Shown piece after piece: positions 1 through 7,167 of a stretch of DNA of 9,569 bases. The stretch spans positions 1 through 9,569 of the forward strand of contig CACZSV010000011.1 in assembly GCA_902783925.1 (NCBI GenBank). The letters run 5' to 3'. The position numbers and the translations under genes were made by a program. This DNA comes from an uncultured Coriobacteriaceae bacterium (GTDB lineage Bacteria; Actinomycetota; Coriobacteriia; Coriobacteriales; QAMH01). Numbering within the stretch: the first letter of the stretch is position 1; each line of letters begins with the position of its first letter. The notes beneath the pieces are model-generated. The model had not been told where the DNA came from. It was given only the letters and a program-made list of their open reading frames with translations, and made no database searches.

Positions 1-7
1 GGCCCGG

Positions 8-94
8 CGCACCTTTGGCAGAAAACCAAAAAGGTGTACGGCTCCGATAGAGAAGCTCGCACACCTTTGGCCGGAATCCCAAAAGGCGCACGGC
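8..94. repeat. Two tandem imperfect hairpin repeat units
   Basis: Two related units of about 35 bases lie 52 bases apart (ACCTTTGGC begins at 11 and again at 63). Each reads roughly CRC-ACCTTTGGC, six to eight spacer bases, then CCAAAA-GG-TG/CG and a trailing ACGGC. Within each unit CACCTTTGG can pair with the CCAAA...GGTG arm, leaving one or two A residues bulged. The units lie beyond the 3' end of the rsmB operon, so they could sit in its trailer, or be a dispersed REP-like element. The family and function are not recognised. Confidence 0.5.
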
Positions 95-114
95 CATGCT
101 GGAGCGCATGCCTG

Positions 115-137
115 CGCCCGGCGCTCAACGCCGGGCG
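115..137 (-). terminator. GC-rich perfect hairpin downstream of rsmB
   Basis: CGCCCGGCG (115-123) and CGCCGGGCG (129-137) form a perfect 9-bp stem with a 5-base loop. It lies about 55 bases past the rsmB stop codon in the direction of transcription. There is no U tract on either strand, so intrinsic termination is uncertain; RNA 3'-end protection or Rho-assisted termination is as likely. Confidence 0.35.
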
Positions 138-155
138 GATACCGCATCCCGCAGC

Positions 156-181
156 CCCGCGGTATAGATTGTGGCCGCGGG
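156..181 (-). terminator. Hairpin just after the rsmB stop codon
   Basis: CCCGCGG (156-162) and CCGCGGG (175-181) form a perfect 7-bp stem with a 12-base loop. It begins 9 bases after the rsmB stop on the minus strand. No U tract follows. Together with the 115-137 hairpin it may make a two-hairpin end for the operon. Confidence 0.3.
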
Positions 182-190
182 CCAGCTACG

Positions 191-1480
191 CTACTCGCGC
201 GTGAGAACGCAGGCAAAATGCCCGTCGGGAGCATTCGATGCCGGAACAGACGTAAAGCATCCCAATTCGTCAACACGCCAGTTCGCAGGCACGACATCAA
301 CCGCGGTTCCATCTGAAAGAACCGCCCCAGCTGGCACATGGAGCCCATCCAGGGCACGCACATGAAACGCTTCGCCTTCGTCGCTTGCGAGAAATGCCTC
401 GATGACGCCTTGGTTTTCCTGTTCGAAAACGCTGCACGTCGCATAGACGAGCGTGCCGCCGCTGGCAACGCGTCCCGCAGCCTGCTTCAGCATCGCGAGC
501 TGCAATTGCGCGAGCTCGTCGACATCTTCTGGCGAGAGGCGCCAGCGGATTTCGGGATGACGACGCAGCGTTCCCGTTCCGGAACACGGCGCATCGACAA
601 AAACGCTCTCGAATTGCGTGGGCAACCCCTCGACCTCGTCGAGTTTCCGGGCATCGCCGCAGTGCGCGGTAACGCCCCCGACACCATTCGCACGCATACG
701 CTCCTCAAGCAATTGAGCTCGATACTCATGCAGGTCAAGTGCGTGAATTGCCACCGAATGCTCAAGCTCTTCCAGCGCTCGCGACTCCATGAGCATCGTT
801 TTCGTGCCGCGACCCGCCCCTATCTCGAGCATCGGCTCGTCGAGAGGAACCAAAGACGCCACGAACTGGGCGGAAAGATCGCTCGCAAAACGCTCCCCCT
901 GCATAAAGGGATTATCGCGCAAATAGGTGGGAGCAGCCTCGAGGCACGTGGAAAGCATACGCTGCGCGCTCTGCCGCCCATACTGCCCGATCAGCCGCAC
1001 GGCAAGCCATGTGGGAACACCGAGCTCACGTGCAAAAGCCCCATCGTCTTCATCCGCATCTCCCCAGGGAAACGCCTGCGCATCGAGGGCCATCTTTCGT
1101 AACACGGCGTTAGCCAGTCCGCTTGCTCGAGCCGCCACGTGTCGCACGAGCTCGACGCCTTCGTTCACGACCACGTGATCCGGCTTATGCAAAAATAGAA
1201 GCTCGTAGGCAGAAATGCGCAGGCAATCGCGTACCTTGGGCTTTATATCGCGTGGGTTTTTGAGACTGCGGTTAATCGCCACATCGAGCGTGCCGCTGCA
1301 CATGATGACCCCAAAGCTCAGCACCTGCGCGAAGGCAAAATCCTCAGAGCTGAGCGCGCTCGTTTGCCGGCGGGCGTCGATGAGCTCGCGCAGAAACGCA
1401 TCGCGCTGACGCACCTCACGCGTGAATTCGTATGCGAGCACACGGCCGGGGTTCGCCTTATTGCGCACACGTTTAGCCAT
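191..1480 (-). CDS. rsmB: 16S rRNA (cytosine(967)-C5)-methyltransferase RsmB
   Basis: This is a 429-residue RsmB/Sun/NOL1-family enzyme; the family uses S-adenosylmethionine to methylate C5 of C967 in 16S rRNA. Residues of about 1-135 form the NusB-like RNA-binding domain, and the Rossmann methyltransferase domain follows. The SAM loop is LEIGAGRGTKT (218-228), a variant of the usual D-CAAPGGKT. DAPCSGTG (296-303, Cys299) and YATCS (346-350, Cys349) supply the two conserved cysteines, with Cys349 expected to be the nucleophile. The C-terminus DGHFACVL matches the family's usual ending. An in-frame ATG 45 codons upstream lies inside fmt; the ATG at 1480 is preferred because it overlaps the fmt stop by 8 bases (translational coupling) and gives the usual family length. 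No good Shine-Dalgarno site is seen. Last gene of def-fmt-rsmB. Confidence 0.94.
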   Translation of the reverse strand: MAKRVRNKANPGRVLAYEFTREVRQRDAFLRELIDARRQTSALSSEDFAFAQVLSFGVIMCSGTLDVAINRSLKNPRDIKPKVRDCLRISAYELLFLHKPDHVVVNEGVELVRHVAARASGLANAVLRKMALDAQAFPWGDADEDDGAFARELGVPTWLAVRLIGQYGRQSAQRMLSTCLEAAPTYLRDNPFMQGERFASDLSAQFVASLVPLDEPMLEIGAGRGTKTMLMESRALEELEHSVAIHALDLHEYRAQLLEERMRANGVGGVTAHCGDARKLDEVEGLPTQFESVFVDAPCSGTGTLRRHPEIRWRLSPEDVDELAQLQLAMLKQAAGRVASGGTLVYATCSVFEQENQGVIEAFLASDEGEAFHVRALDGLHVPAGAVLSDGTAVDVVPANWRVDELGCFTSVPASNAPDGHFACVLTRE

Positions 1481-2432
1481 ATACGGGAAGCTTGTGGTAG
1501 TACTCGGGAAGAACGTCCCATGTGGGATCGTCGACATTGCGCAGTCCCGCAATCCAGGCCTTGGCGGGCATTTCGCGCTTGCTTTCCGGTTTGACCACAT
1601 CGAGTTCAACGGCACGGCCCTTAAGCCCTAAGAAGATATGCTTTTTCTCGAGCCCGACTTTTCCCTGCTCGAGAACGTGATTAGCGGGATGCGCTTTAAC
1701 GATGGTGACTTTCTTTCCGCATATGACGCAGCGTGAAGGCGTGCGATGCGAAGAAGCTTGCACGCGGCGCAGGAATTCCGCATTGGTTCGACCAGGACGC
1801 AGAAGCGTCTCGTCCTTGCTCACCTTATCGGCGTAGGTAACCTGGCTTTCGTCTTGCTCGACCCATTCGTAGCTGCCGTCCTCAATCCGCGCGAGCGCAT
1901 CCAGAAGGCCGCGTCCACCGATATCGGCGAGCTGAGCGAGCAGCTCCTCCGTGGTCTTGTGGGCGACTTCGACCGAGCCCACCGTGTGGTACATCCCGGT
2001 ATCGAGCCCCTCTTCCATCTGCATGACGCAGACGCCTGCTATGTCATCTCCATCAAGAATCGCACGCTGCACGGGAGCTGCGCCGCGCCATCGCGGCAAA
2101 AGAGAGCCATGGATGTTCAGGCATCCGTACTTGGGGATATCCAGAATCTCGCGCGTGAGCAAAGCACCATACGCGGCGACGACGATGCAATCGGGCGCAA
2201 GCGAGCGCAAATGCTCCGCAACGCCCTCTTCGCGCAGAGTCGCAGGCGTGAACACCGGGATGTCGAGTTCCTGCGCGCGCATCTTGACGAGCGTCGGCTG
2301 CATCTTATTGCCGCGGCCAGCCGGAGCGTCGGGTCGGGTATAGACCGCAACCACGTCGTGCTCGGACGATTCGACCAGATAGTTGAGCGTAGGCAGCGCA
2401 AAAGAAGGCGATCCCATAAAGACTATATTCAC
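1473..2432 (-). CDS. fmt: Methionyl-tRNA formyltransferase
   Basis: This is a 319-residue cytosolic enzyme that transfers a formyl group from 10-formyl-tetrahydrofolate to methionyl-initiator tRNA. The N-terminal formyltransferase fold begins MNIVFMGSPSFALP. The catalytic triad appears as Asn106 and His108 in LNIHGSLLPRWRGAAP (105-120) and Asp144 in EGLDTG (141-146). The loop TRPDAPAGRGNKMQPT (32-47) is typical of Fmt rather than of purine-pathway formyltransferases. Residues from about 205 onward form the C-terminal OB-like tRNA-binding domain. The start is GTG, chosen because an AGGAGG site (rc of 2439-2444) lies 6 bases upstream and the family N-terminus follows directly. It starts 33 bases after def and overlaps rsmB by 8 bases. 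Length is normal. Confidence 0.97.
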   Translation of the reverse strand: MNIVFMGSPSFALPTLNYLVESSEHDVVAVYTRPDAPAGRGNKMQPTLVKMRAQELDIPVFTPATLREEGVAEHLRSLAPDCIVVAAYGALLTREILDIPKYGCLNIHGSLLPRWRGAAPVQRAILDGDDIAGVCVMQMEEGLDTGMYHTVGSVEVAHKTTEELLAQLADIGGRGLLDALARIEDGSYEWVEQDESQVTYADKVSKDETLLRPGRTNAEFLRRVQASSHRTPSRCVICGKKVTIVKAHPANHVLEQGKVGLEKKHIFLGLKGRAVELDVVKPESKREMPAKAWIAGLRNVDDPTWDVLPEYYHKLPVYG

Positions 2433-2438
2433 CGAGCA

Positions 2439-2444
2439 CCTCCT
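2439..2444 (-). promoter_or_regulatory. Strong Shine-Dalgarno site setting the GTG start of fmt
   Basis: The minus strand reads AGGAGG here with a 6-base spacer to GTG at 2432-2430. This consensus site supports the non-ATG start. Confidence 0.85.
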
Positions 2445-2465
2445 CTACGCGTCAAAACCCAAATC

Positions 2466-3008
2466 TTACTGGACTTCCCCAGGACGCGCCCCGTTTTCGA
2501 CGGCGAGCTTGTAAGCTTCGAGCGCCTTGATACGCGTCATCGGGTCGGCACGCTCAAAGAGCGTGATTCCGTCAAGATGATCAAGCTCATGTTGCATGCA
2601 ACGGCCGAACAAGCCATCGCCCATGTACTCGATCTCGTTGTAGTTCTCGTCGAGGCACTTGACCTTGACCCACGCCCAGCGCTTCACGTCAACGGAGATT
2701 CCAGGCAGCGAAAGGCAGCCTTCGTTCGAATCGATTTTCTCCTCGGAATGCTCAACGATGACCGGATTGATGAGCACAAGCGGGTTTTTCTTCAGGGGTC
2801 GACCGTCTTCGTCCTCTTCCACATACGTGGTATCGATGACGACCAGACGTTTGAGCAACCCGACCTGCGGAGCGGCAAGCCCAATGCCGTTGGTTTTGTA
2901 CATCTCTTTGAGCATCTGCTTTGCAGTGCGTTTTATCGTCTTGTCGCCGATTTCGACCGGTTCGCAGACCTCGCGGAGCACCGGATCTGGCGATGTATAT
3001 ATATGCAT
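2466..3008 (-). CDS. def: Peptide deformylase
   Basis: This is a 180-residue metalloenzyme that removes the N-formyl group from nascent polypeptides, acting on the product made possible by its operon partner Fmt. All three family motifs are present: GIGLAAPQVG (41-50), EGCLSLPG (96-103, metal ligand Cys98) and QHELDH (139-144, ligands His140 and His144, catalytic Glu141). The frame stays open upstream to 3257, but the ATG at 3008 is chosen because GAGG (rc of 3015-3018) lies 6 bases before it, the MHIYTSPDPVLR start is family-like, and the upstream translation is of low quality. Length is typical. A short acidic insert, EEDEDGRPLKKN (64-75), sits between motifs 1 and 2. First gene of the operon. 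Confidence 0.97.
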   Translation of the reverse strand: MHIYTSPDPVLREVCEPVEIGDKTIKRTAKQMLKEMYKTNGIGLAAPQVGLLKRLVVIDTTYVEEDEDGRPLKKNPLVLINPVIVEHSEEKIDSNEGCLSLPGISVDVKRWAWVKVKCLDENYNEIEYMGDGLFGRCMQHELDHLDGITLFERADPMTRIKALEAYKLAVENGARPGEVQ

Positions 3009-3041
3009 AATATGCCTCGATTCGCTCAATTGATTCGTGCC

Positions 3042-3050
3042 AGTGTAGCA
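3042..3050 (-). promoter_or_regulatory. Candidate extended -10 promoter of def-fmt-rsmB
   Basis: The minus strand reads TGCTACACT, an extended -10 (TGn plus TACACT), about 34 bases before the def ATG. No convincing -35 lies at 16-18 bases, as is common with extended -10 promoters. The predicted leader of about 27 bases contains the Shine-Dalgarno site. Confidence 0.45.
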
Positions 3051-3153
3051 GATAGAGCCGTACAGTGCGTAAATAAGCTCGTTTTCGAACGCGAAGGGTA
3101 GTAGCAGGTGGAGTACCATATGCAAAACGGCAACGCGACGAGGAGCCACGCCC

Positions 3154-3852
3154 ATGGAACTATGCACCGAACAGCTCGAGCCCGTACTCGACGTAGAAGA
3201 AGTCATCGCCCTTGAAAAGCGCATCGAGCAGAGCGGAATACCGCTCGCCGAGCTCATGGATCGAGCGGGTGCGGCGCTTGTGGAATGCCTCTACGATTGC
3301 GCGCCCGCATCCGCCAGGCATGTCTGTGTGCTCGCAGGCTCGGGCAACAACGGAGGCGATGGATGGGTTGCGGCACGCCTGCTCGCCTCGAAGGGTGCCC
3401 AGGTCACGATCGTCACCAGGCGCAATGCAAGCGAGATTAGCGCGCATCCGGCATACGAAGCTGCACGTGCGACTATGATGGCAATCGAGGACGATGGGCT
3501 GCCGATTCTGGTCTACGAAAACCCCGGCGAGGAAAAGCTCGACGAGGTATTGCAGCATGCAGATGCGGTAATCGACTGCATCTTGGGCACAGGCTTTGAA
3601 GGAGAAAACGTGCGCGAGCCATACGACATGTGGATTCGCCTTGCCAACACGGCGCGCACGCGCGGCAGCTGGATATTCGCCTGCGATACGCCGAGCGGCC
3701 TTTCCGCGCAAAGCGGCCGCGCGGCACAGCCGACAATCGAGGCAGACAGGACCGTGACCATGCTCGCCATCAAACCTGGGCTCATCGCAAAGGGTTCGGG
3801 GCAGTTCACCGGAAAGCTCTTGCTCGCCCCGTTGGGCGTCAAACATAGCTAA
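3154..3852 (+). CDS. nnrE: NAD(P)H-hydrate epimerase, stand-alone (YjeF N-terminal domain)
   Basis: This 232-residue protein belongs to the YjeF_N family, which interconverts R and S forms of hydrated NAD(P)H so that a dehydratase can repair them. The nucleotide-binding loop GSGNNGGDG is at 62-70. DCILGTGF (141-148, Asp141) and CDTPSGLSAQSG (177-188) are the other conserved blocks, and LAIKPGL (204-210) is the usual late motif. There is no C-terminal ADP/ATP-dependent dehydratase domain, so a separate dehydratase gene is expected elsewhere. The start is supported by AGGAG at 3141-3145 with an 8-base spacer. It is divergent from def and convergent with nat. An N-terminal acidic extension of about 10 residues precedes the family core. 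The family call is firm; activity in this organism is inferred. Confidence 0.9.
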   Translation: MELCTEQLEPVLDVEEVIALEKRIEQSGIPLAELMDRAGAALVECLYDCAPASARHVCVLAGSGNNGGDGWVAARLLASKGAQVTIVTRRNASEISAHPAYEAARATMMAIEDDGLPILVYENPGEEKLDEVLQHADAVIDCILGTGFEGENVREPYDMWIRLANTARTRGSWIFACDTPSGLSAQSGRAAQPTIEADRTVTMLAIKPGLIAKGSGQFTGKLLLAPLGVKHS

Positions 3853-3864
3853 ACGGCGATTTGA

Positions 3865-3882
3865 GGACAGACCCCTCTGTTC
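3865..3882. repeat. REP-like short hairpin
   Basis: GGACAGA (3865-3871), a CCCC loop and TCTGTTC (3876-3882) form a 7-bp stem with one G-U pair. From memory it resembles a degenerate copy of short hairpins with a GACAGACCCC core that are dispersed in some Coriobacteriia genomes; that link is inference. It lies 12 bases after the nnrE stop and has no T tract. Confidence 0.4.
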
Positions 3883-3998
3883 TGATGAGCACAGGACGAA
3901 TCGGCAAGACGTGGCGACCAACGATGTACGTGCTGCAACTCAACACGAGGCTCTTCGACTCCGGGCAGCTGACGATGCCCTCCACTCAGGACGACATG

Positions 3999-4026
3999 AA
4001 GCCCACGCTCGCCTGAGCATGGGCTT
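3999..4026. terminator. Bidirectional terminator-like hairpin between nnrE and nat
   Basis: AAGCCCACGCTC (3999-4010), loop GCCT and GAGCATGGGCTT (4015-4026) form a 12-position stem with a single C-A mismatch on the plus strand, which becomes a G-U pair on the minus strand. It sits between two convergent genes, 18 bases past the nat stop. Only a short T run follows on the plus strand (TTT), so termination strength is uncertain. The rest of 3853-4043 holds no convincing gene. Confidence 0.5.
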
Positions 4027-4043
4027 TGCTCCAGAAACCCCGC

Positions 4044-4817
4044 CTACACTTCGAGCTTGAAGATGGAGACCAACAGCTCCTCGAATTCGCCGGGAAACTC
4101 TATCTCGCGCTCGTGACGTACGCCATCTTTCGTCTCGATCAGGTGGCGCATCGAAAGCGTGATACGTCCCTCGGCTCCATCGATGCACACGAGCGGGCCC
4201 TTGCGAAAACGCGAAGAATCGTCAGTCGAATAAAAGACCGCGCGGGCGACGAACTCCTCTTCGTCTCTGTACACGTTCGCGAACGTGAACATCTGCTCGT
4301 CGTCTGCCTCGTCATGCAGGCGCATAAGCCTGTAGCGTGTTGTCTCGTCGCCTTCATAAGCTTCGATTCTGTACGAGCAGCGCCCATCGTTTTGCACTTC
4401 ATCCAAAACAAAACGCAGGGGAACGGCAAAATTATACGCAAAGCCGACATCGGTGAGCCAAAGCGTATCGGAACCCTGTGGATCTTCGACCATGATGAAC
4501 ACGTGATCGAAGTCCCCTCCCGTCGGATTCACCTGACTTCCCATCAAGTGCACGGTGAACCCCAGCGCCTCCAAAGCGCGTGCGTAAAGAAAGTTGAGCT
4601 CGTAGCATATGCCGCCGCGACGTCTCGTGACGATCTTGTCGAACAAAGAGGCTTCGTCGAGCGAAATCGCCTGCGCGCTCTCCATAATCTCGAGATTCTC
4701 GAACGGGACGTTTTCCAGATGGGCCGCCTGAACCTGCGCGAGCCCCTCGATATTGCACGGCGGTTTCTCCTCAACGCCGATTCTCGCAAGGAATGCATTC
4801 AATTGCTGGTCGTTCAT
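4044..4817 (-). CDS. nat: Arylamine N-acetyltransferase (NAT family)
   Basis: This 257-residue NAT-family enzyme belongs to a family that moves acetyl groups from acetyl-CoA to arylamines and hydrazines through a Cys-His-Asp triad. The triad is visible and well spaced: Cys71 in RRGGICYELN (67-76), His105 in DHVFIMV (104-110) and Asp123 in LTDVGFA (121-127). The N-terminal helical bundle, with HLENVPFENLEI (33-44), is typical. An in-frame start 9 codons upstream at 4844 exists, but the ATG at 4817 is chosen because AGAGGT (rc of 4825-4830) lies 7 bases before it. It is a single-gene unit between its own promoter region and a shared terminator-like hairpin. The native substrate cannot be read from sequence; some homologues act in xenobiotic metabolism and others in secondary metabolism. 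Confidence 0.93.
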   Translation of the reverse strand: MNDQQLNAFLARIGVEEKPPCNIEGLAQVQAAHLENVPFENLEIMESAQAISLDEASLFDKIVTRRRGGICYELNFLYARALEALGFTVHLMGSQVNPTGGDFDHVFIMVEDPQGSDTLWLTDVGFAYNFAVPLRFVLDEVQNDGRCSYRIEAYEGDETTRYRLMRLHDEADDEQMFTFANVYRDEEEFVARAVFYSTDDSSRFRKGPLVCIDGAEGRITLSMRHLIETKDGVRHEREIEFPGEFEELLVSIFKLEV

Positions 4818-4871
4818 CGCTTTTACCTCTCGCCGTATGCACATGTTGCAGCGAAATAATTTCGCCGTGTA

Positions 4872-4877
4872 ACTATA
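4872..4877 (-). promoter_or_regulatory. Candidate -10 box of nat
   Basis: The minus strand reads TATAGT about 54 bases upstream of the nat ATG, within GGTATAGTTACACGG. The best -35-like hexamer (TAGACT) is 19 bases upstream, which is long, so the call rests mainly on the -10. Confidence 0.4.
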
Positions 4878-4930
4878 CCTAAACTAGCCCCCCATTAGTC
4901 TAGCGATGCTCGATATTCATACATTCGACG

Positions 4931-4939
4931 TGGTAGTAT
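4931..4939 (+). promoter_or_regulatory. Weak candidate extended -10 of the DUF2207 gene
   Basis: TGGTAGTAT (TGn plus TAGTAT) lies 27 bases upstream of the start codon and just before the ribosome binding site AAGGGAG (4955-4961, spacer 5). No -35 is recognisable at normal spacing. Confidence 0.25.
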
Positions 4940-4966
4940 GTTTGCAGTATCGAGAAGGGAGCCATC

Positions 4967-6910
4967 ATGAATCTCCTCGTTAGAGCGCGGCATGGAAACG
5001 TGCTGCGTGCAATGCTCGTATTCGGCATACTCACAATCACGTGCATCCTCATCTGCGCGGTTCCTCACAACGCGCAGGCAAAGGACTACTCCATCCCCAA
5101 GGTCGATATCGACGCGACGGTCGAACAAGACGGAACGCTCGAGGTCACCGAAGTGCGCACCTTCGACTTCAAGGACAGCTTCTCGTATTGCTACTGGGAC
5201 CTCTCGCTTGCCGGCCCCAATAACACGACCTGCACCATCGATGTGCTCGAAGCCGGTGAATACAGCGGCGGTTCGTTCAAGGCGTTCACCGAGAGAGCTT
5301 CTGGCGGCGCGGGCACCTACGATATCGATAGCAGAAGGAACAAGGGCACGCCCATCGAGCGCGTGACCTTGCATTTCTCGAAAAATCACGAAAAGGCGAG
5401 CTTCTACGTCAAGTATCGCATCCATGGAGACGTAACTGCATGGAGCGATTGCGGCGAGCTCTATTGGAAATACGTGAGCGACGGTTGGCAAGTTGCCTCG
5501 AACAACGTGACCTGCACCGTGCACCTGCCTGTGCCTGCGGGCGCGCAGGTGACGCCGGGAGAAAACGTCCGCGCATGGCAGCACCACAAGACGCTCACGG
5601 GCGAAGTGCAGTTCAATGGAAACGACGTTGTGGGAACGATTCCGCGAGTGAACAGCGAGGACTTCGCTGAGCTGCGCATTACCTTCCCGGTCGAGTGGCT
5701 GACCGTGACGCCTAAGAGCACGGGCGCCCTCGACAAGATCATGAGCGAGGAAAAGGGCTGGGCCGAATCTGCCAATGCCGCGCGCGACAGCGCCAACGCC
5801 CTCAGCTTTGGAGGCTGCGGCGTTCTCTCGCTCGCGGGCATTGCGATAGCTATCTGGGGCATTTTTGCCTTCAGGCGCTACAAGGCGAACCATAAGGCGA
5901 ACTTCGACGATCACTACTGGCGCGATGTGCCGAGCGACGACCATCCCGCCGTGCTCGAGTATGTCTGGGACGGCACTGCGGGCGACCCCGAGGCGATGGT
6001 AGCGACGTTAATGGACCTTACCGACCGCAAGATCGTGACAGTGGAGCGGGCAAATATCACAAAAAGCACCTTCTTTGGCAAGGAGGTTACAAAGGAGGAA
6101 TACCGACTGCGCTTGCTCGTTAACGATCTTAGCCAGGTAACGAACCCTATCGACCGGGCAACCCTCGATTTCTTCTTCGGATGGCTGCCCTCGCTAATTC
6201 CTGACTATGCGCAGACCCACGAGCCGTACACTATTTACTTTAGCGATATGCAAGAAGTCGCCAACAAGCACAGGAAAGCATACAAGGAGCAAATCGATGC
6301 GTGGAATGCCATCGTGAAAGCTCAGTGCGTAGAGCGCGGCATAGACACCGACCCAACTGGCGGCGGCGGAAAAGGCGTTGTCGTCGTGGCCTTGATCTTG
6401 CTTATCATCGCCTTGACCGCTGTCCCGATGATGGCGGCATTCCTCGATACGCTCAGCATGCCCATCCTCATTGGAACGGGTATACTCGTGATTGGCTGCA
6501 TCGTCGCCATGGTCATGGGAGGGCGGATGCGTAGCATCAGCCCCGAAGCGCTCGAGATTCGCGCGAAGCTCGAGGGCCTGCGCAACTGGTTCAAGGACTT
6601 CACTGCGCTCGACGAATCCGTTCCACAAGATGTCATCGTTTGGAACAAGCTGCTCGTCATGGCCGTTATTTTGAACGTAGCAAAAGAGGTAATCGAGAAC
6701 CTGAAGATCGCCGCCCCGAACGTCTACAACAACCCCGGCTTCTACCATAGCGTCCTGTGGTGCAGCAGCTATGGCAATATGTCGTCCCCCCTGAGCGCAT
6801 TCAGCAACTCGTATTCGTCCTCATATTCCAGCGCTTCGGGTTCCGGCGGCGGGTCGTCGGGCGGTGGCGGCGGCGGCGGTGGCGGCGGCGGTGGCGGCGG
6901 CGCCGGCTGA
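4967..6910 (+). CDS. DUF2207 family membrane protein with poly-glycine tail
   Basis: This is a 647-residue membrane-anchored protein of the DUF2207 type, whose function is unknown. A signal peptide fits residues 1-38 (arginine-rich start, hydrophobic 16-32, cleavage after AQA). An extracytoplasmic domain spans about 40-250 and begins KVDIDATVEQDGTLEVTEVRTFDF, the usual start of this family. A transmembrane helix lies at about 283-302, followed by basic FRRYKANHK. A cytoplasmic region of about 305-465 contains the family-like PAVLEYVWDG. Two hydrophobic helices follow at about 470-492 and 497-517, then a region of about 525-600 and a Ser/Gly-rich tail. The C-terminus carries 14 consecutive glycines (632-645), then AG. 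Start is supported by AAGGGAG 5 bases upstream. Monocistronic, divergent from nat. Assignment is from overall architecture and recalled family features. Confidence 0.85.
   Translation: MNLLVRARHGNVLRAMLVFGILTITCILICAVPHNAQAKDYSIPKVDIDATVEQDGTLEVTEVRTFDFKDSFSYCYWDLSLAGPNNTTCTIDVLEAGEYSGGSFKAFTERASGGAGTYDIDSRRNKGTPIERVTLHFSKNHEKASFYVKYRIHGDVTAWSDCGELYWKYVSDGWQVASNNVTCTVHLPVPAGAQVTPGENVRAWQHHKTLTGEVQFNGNDVVGTIPRVNSEDFAELRITFPVEWLTVTPKSTGALDKIMSEEKGWAESANAARDSANALSFGGCGVLSLAGIAIAIWGIFAFRRYKANHKANFDDHYWRDVPSDDHPAVLEYVWDGTAGDPEAMVATLMDLTDRKIVTVERANITKSTFFGKEVTKEEYRLRLLVNDLSQVTNPIDRATLDFFFGWLPSLIPDYAQTHEPYTIYFSDMQEVANKHRKAYKEQIDAWNAIVKAQCVERGIDTDPTGGGGKGVVVVALILLIIALTAVPMMAAFLDTLSMPILIGTGILVIGCIVAMVMGGRMRSISPEALEIRAKLEGLRNWFKDFTALDESVPQDVIVWNKLLVMAVILNVAKEVIENLKIAAPNVYNNPGFYHSVLWCSSYGNMSSPLSAFSNSYSSSYSSASGSGGGSSGGGGGGGGGGGGGGAG
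6860..6901 (+). repeat. GGN triplet microsatellite coding for 14 glycines
   Basis: Fourteen in-frame glycine codons, GGC interrupted by three GGT codons at intervals of four or five, lie near the 3' end of the DUF2207 gene. The tract is prone to slippage; gain or loss of whole triplets would change tail length without breaking the frame. Glycine-rich C-termini are common in this family. Confidence 0.9.
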
Positions 6911-6953
6911 TGCCGTGCATGAGAATGCCACAAAAGCGCAAGCGCGCAGATTG

Positions 6954-6977
6954 GGGCGCGTCTCGTAAAACGCGCCC
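6954..6977 (+). terminator. Likely terminator of the DUF2207 gene
   Basis: GGGCGCGT (6954-6961) and ACGCGCCC (6970-6977) form a perfect 8-bp stem with an 8-base loop, 44 bases after the stop codon. It is followed by TTCCCTC, a weak pyrimidine tail rather than a true U tract. The remaining bases to 7111 show no gene. Confidence 0.5.
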
Positions 6978-7111
6978 TTCCCTCACCCGAACCCGACGCT
7001 TGGCGCGCGGGCAAGAAGGCCGTCCCCCATGCGTCCATGATATGAGCTGCGTTTCGATGCGTTCCAATGACACTTTGCATATATCAGTTCTGGTTTAACA
7101 AAGCGCGTTCG

Positions 7112-7119
7112 TATATAGT
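7112..7119 (+). promoter_or_regulatory. Candidate -10 region of the ybjQ-family gene
   Basis: TATATAGT offers overlapping -10 hexamers (TATATA or TATAGT), 48 bases before the start codon. No good -35 lies at 16-18 bases; TTAACA at 7095-7100 is too close. The predicted leader is about 40 bases. Confidence 0.4.
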
Positions 7120-7167
7120 TTCATTTCACGATGACCACTAGGTCGACAAACGAGAAAGGATAGAAAG

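Noticed and set aside
1746..3101. 451-codon plus-strand open frame opposite fmt and def
   Set aside because: It is a shadow of two genes with all catalytic motifs on the other strand; the translation has no recognisable domain and a basic, low-quality composition.
3885..4016. 43-codon plus-strand open frame starting MSTGRIGKTW
   Set aside because: It has no ribosome binding site, overlaps both the REP-like hairpin region and the terminator-like hairpin, and shows no recognised family.
4895..5944. 349-codon minus-strand open frame opposite the DUF2207 gene
   Set aside because: It is antisense to a gene with a signal peptide, membrane helices and family architecture; no ribosome binding site or domain supports it.
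6769..7080. Minus-strand frame with a long proline run
   Set aside because: The proline run is the antisense reading of the glycine codon tract and the rest is noncoding.
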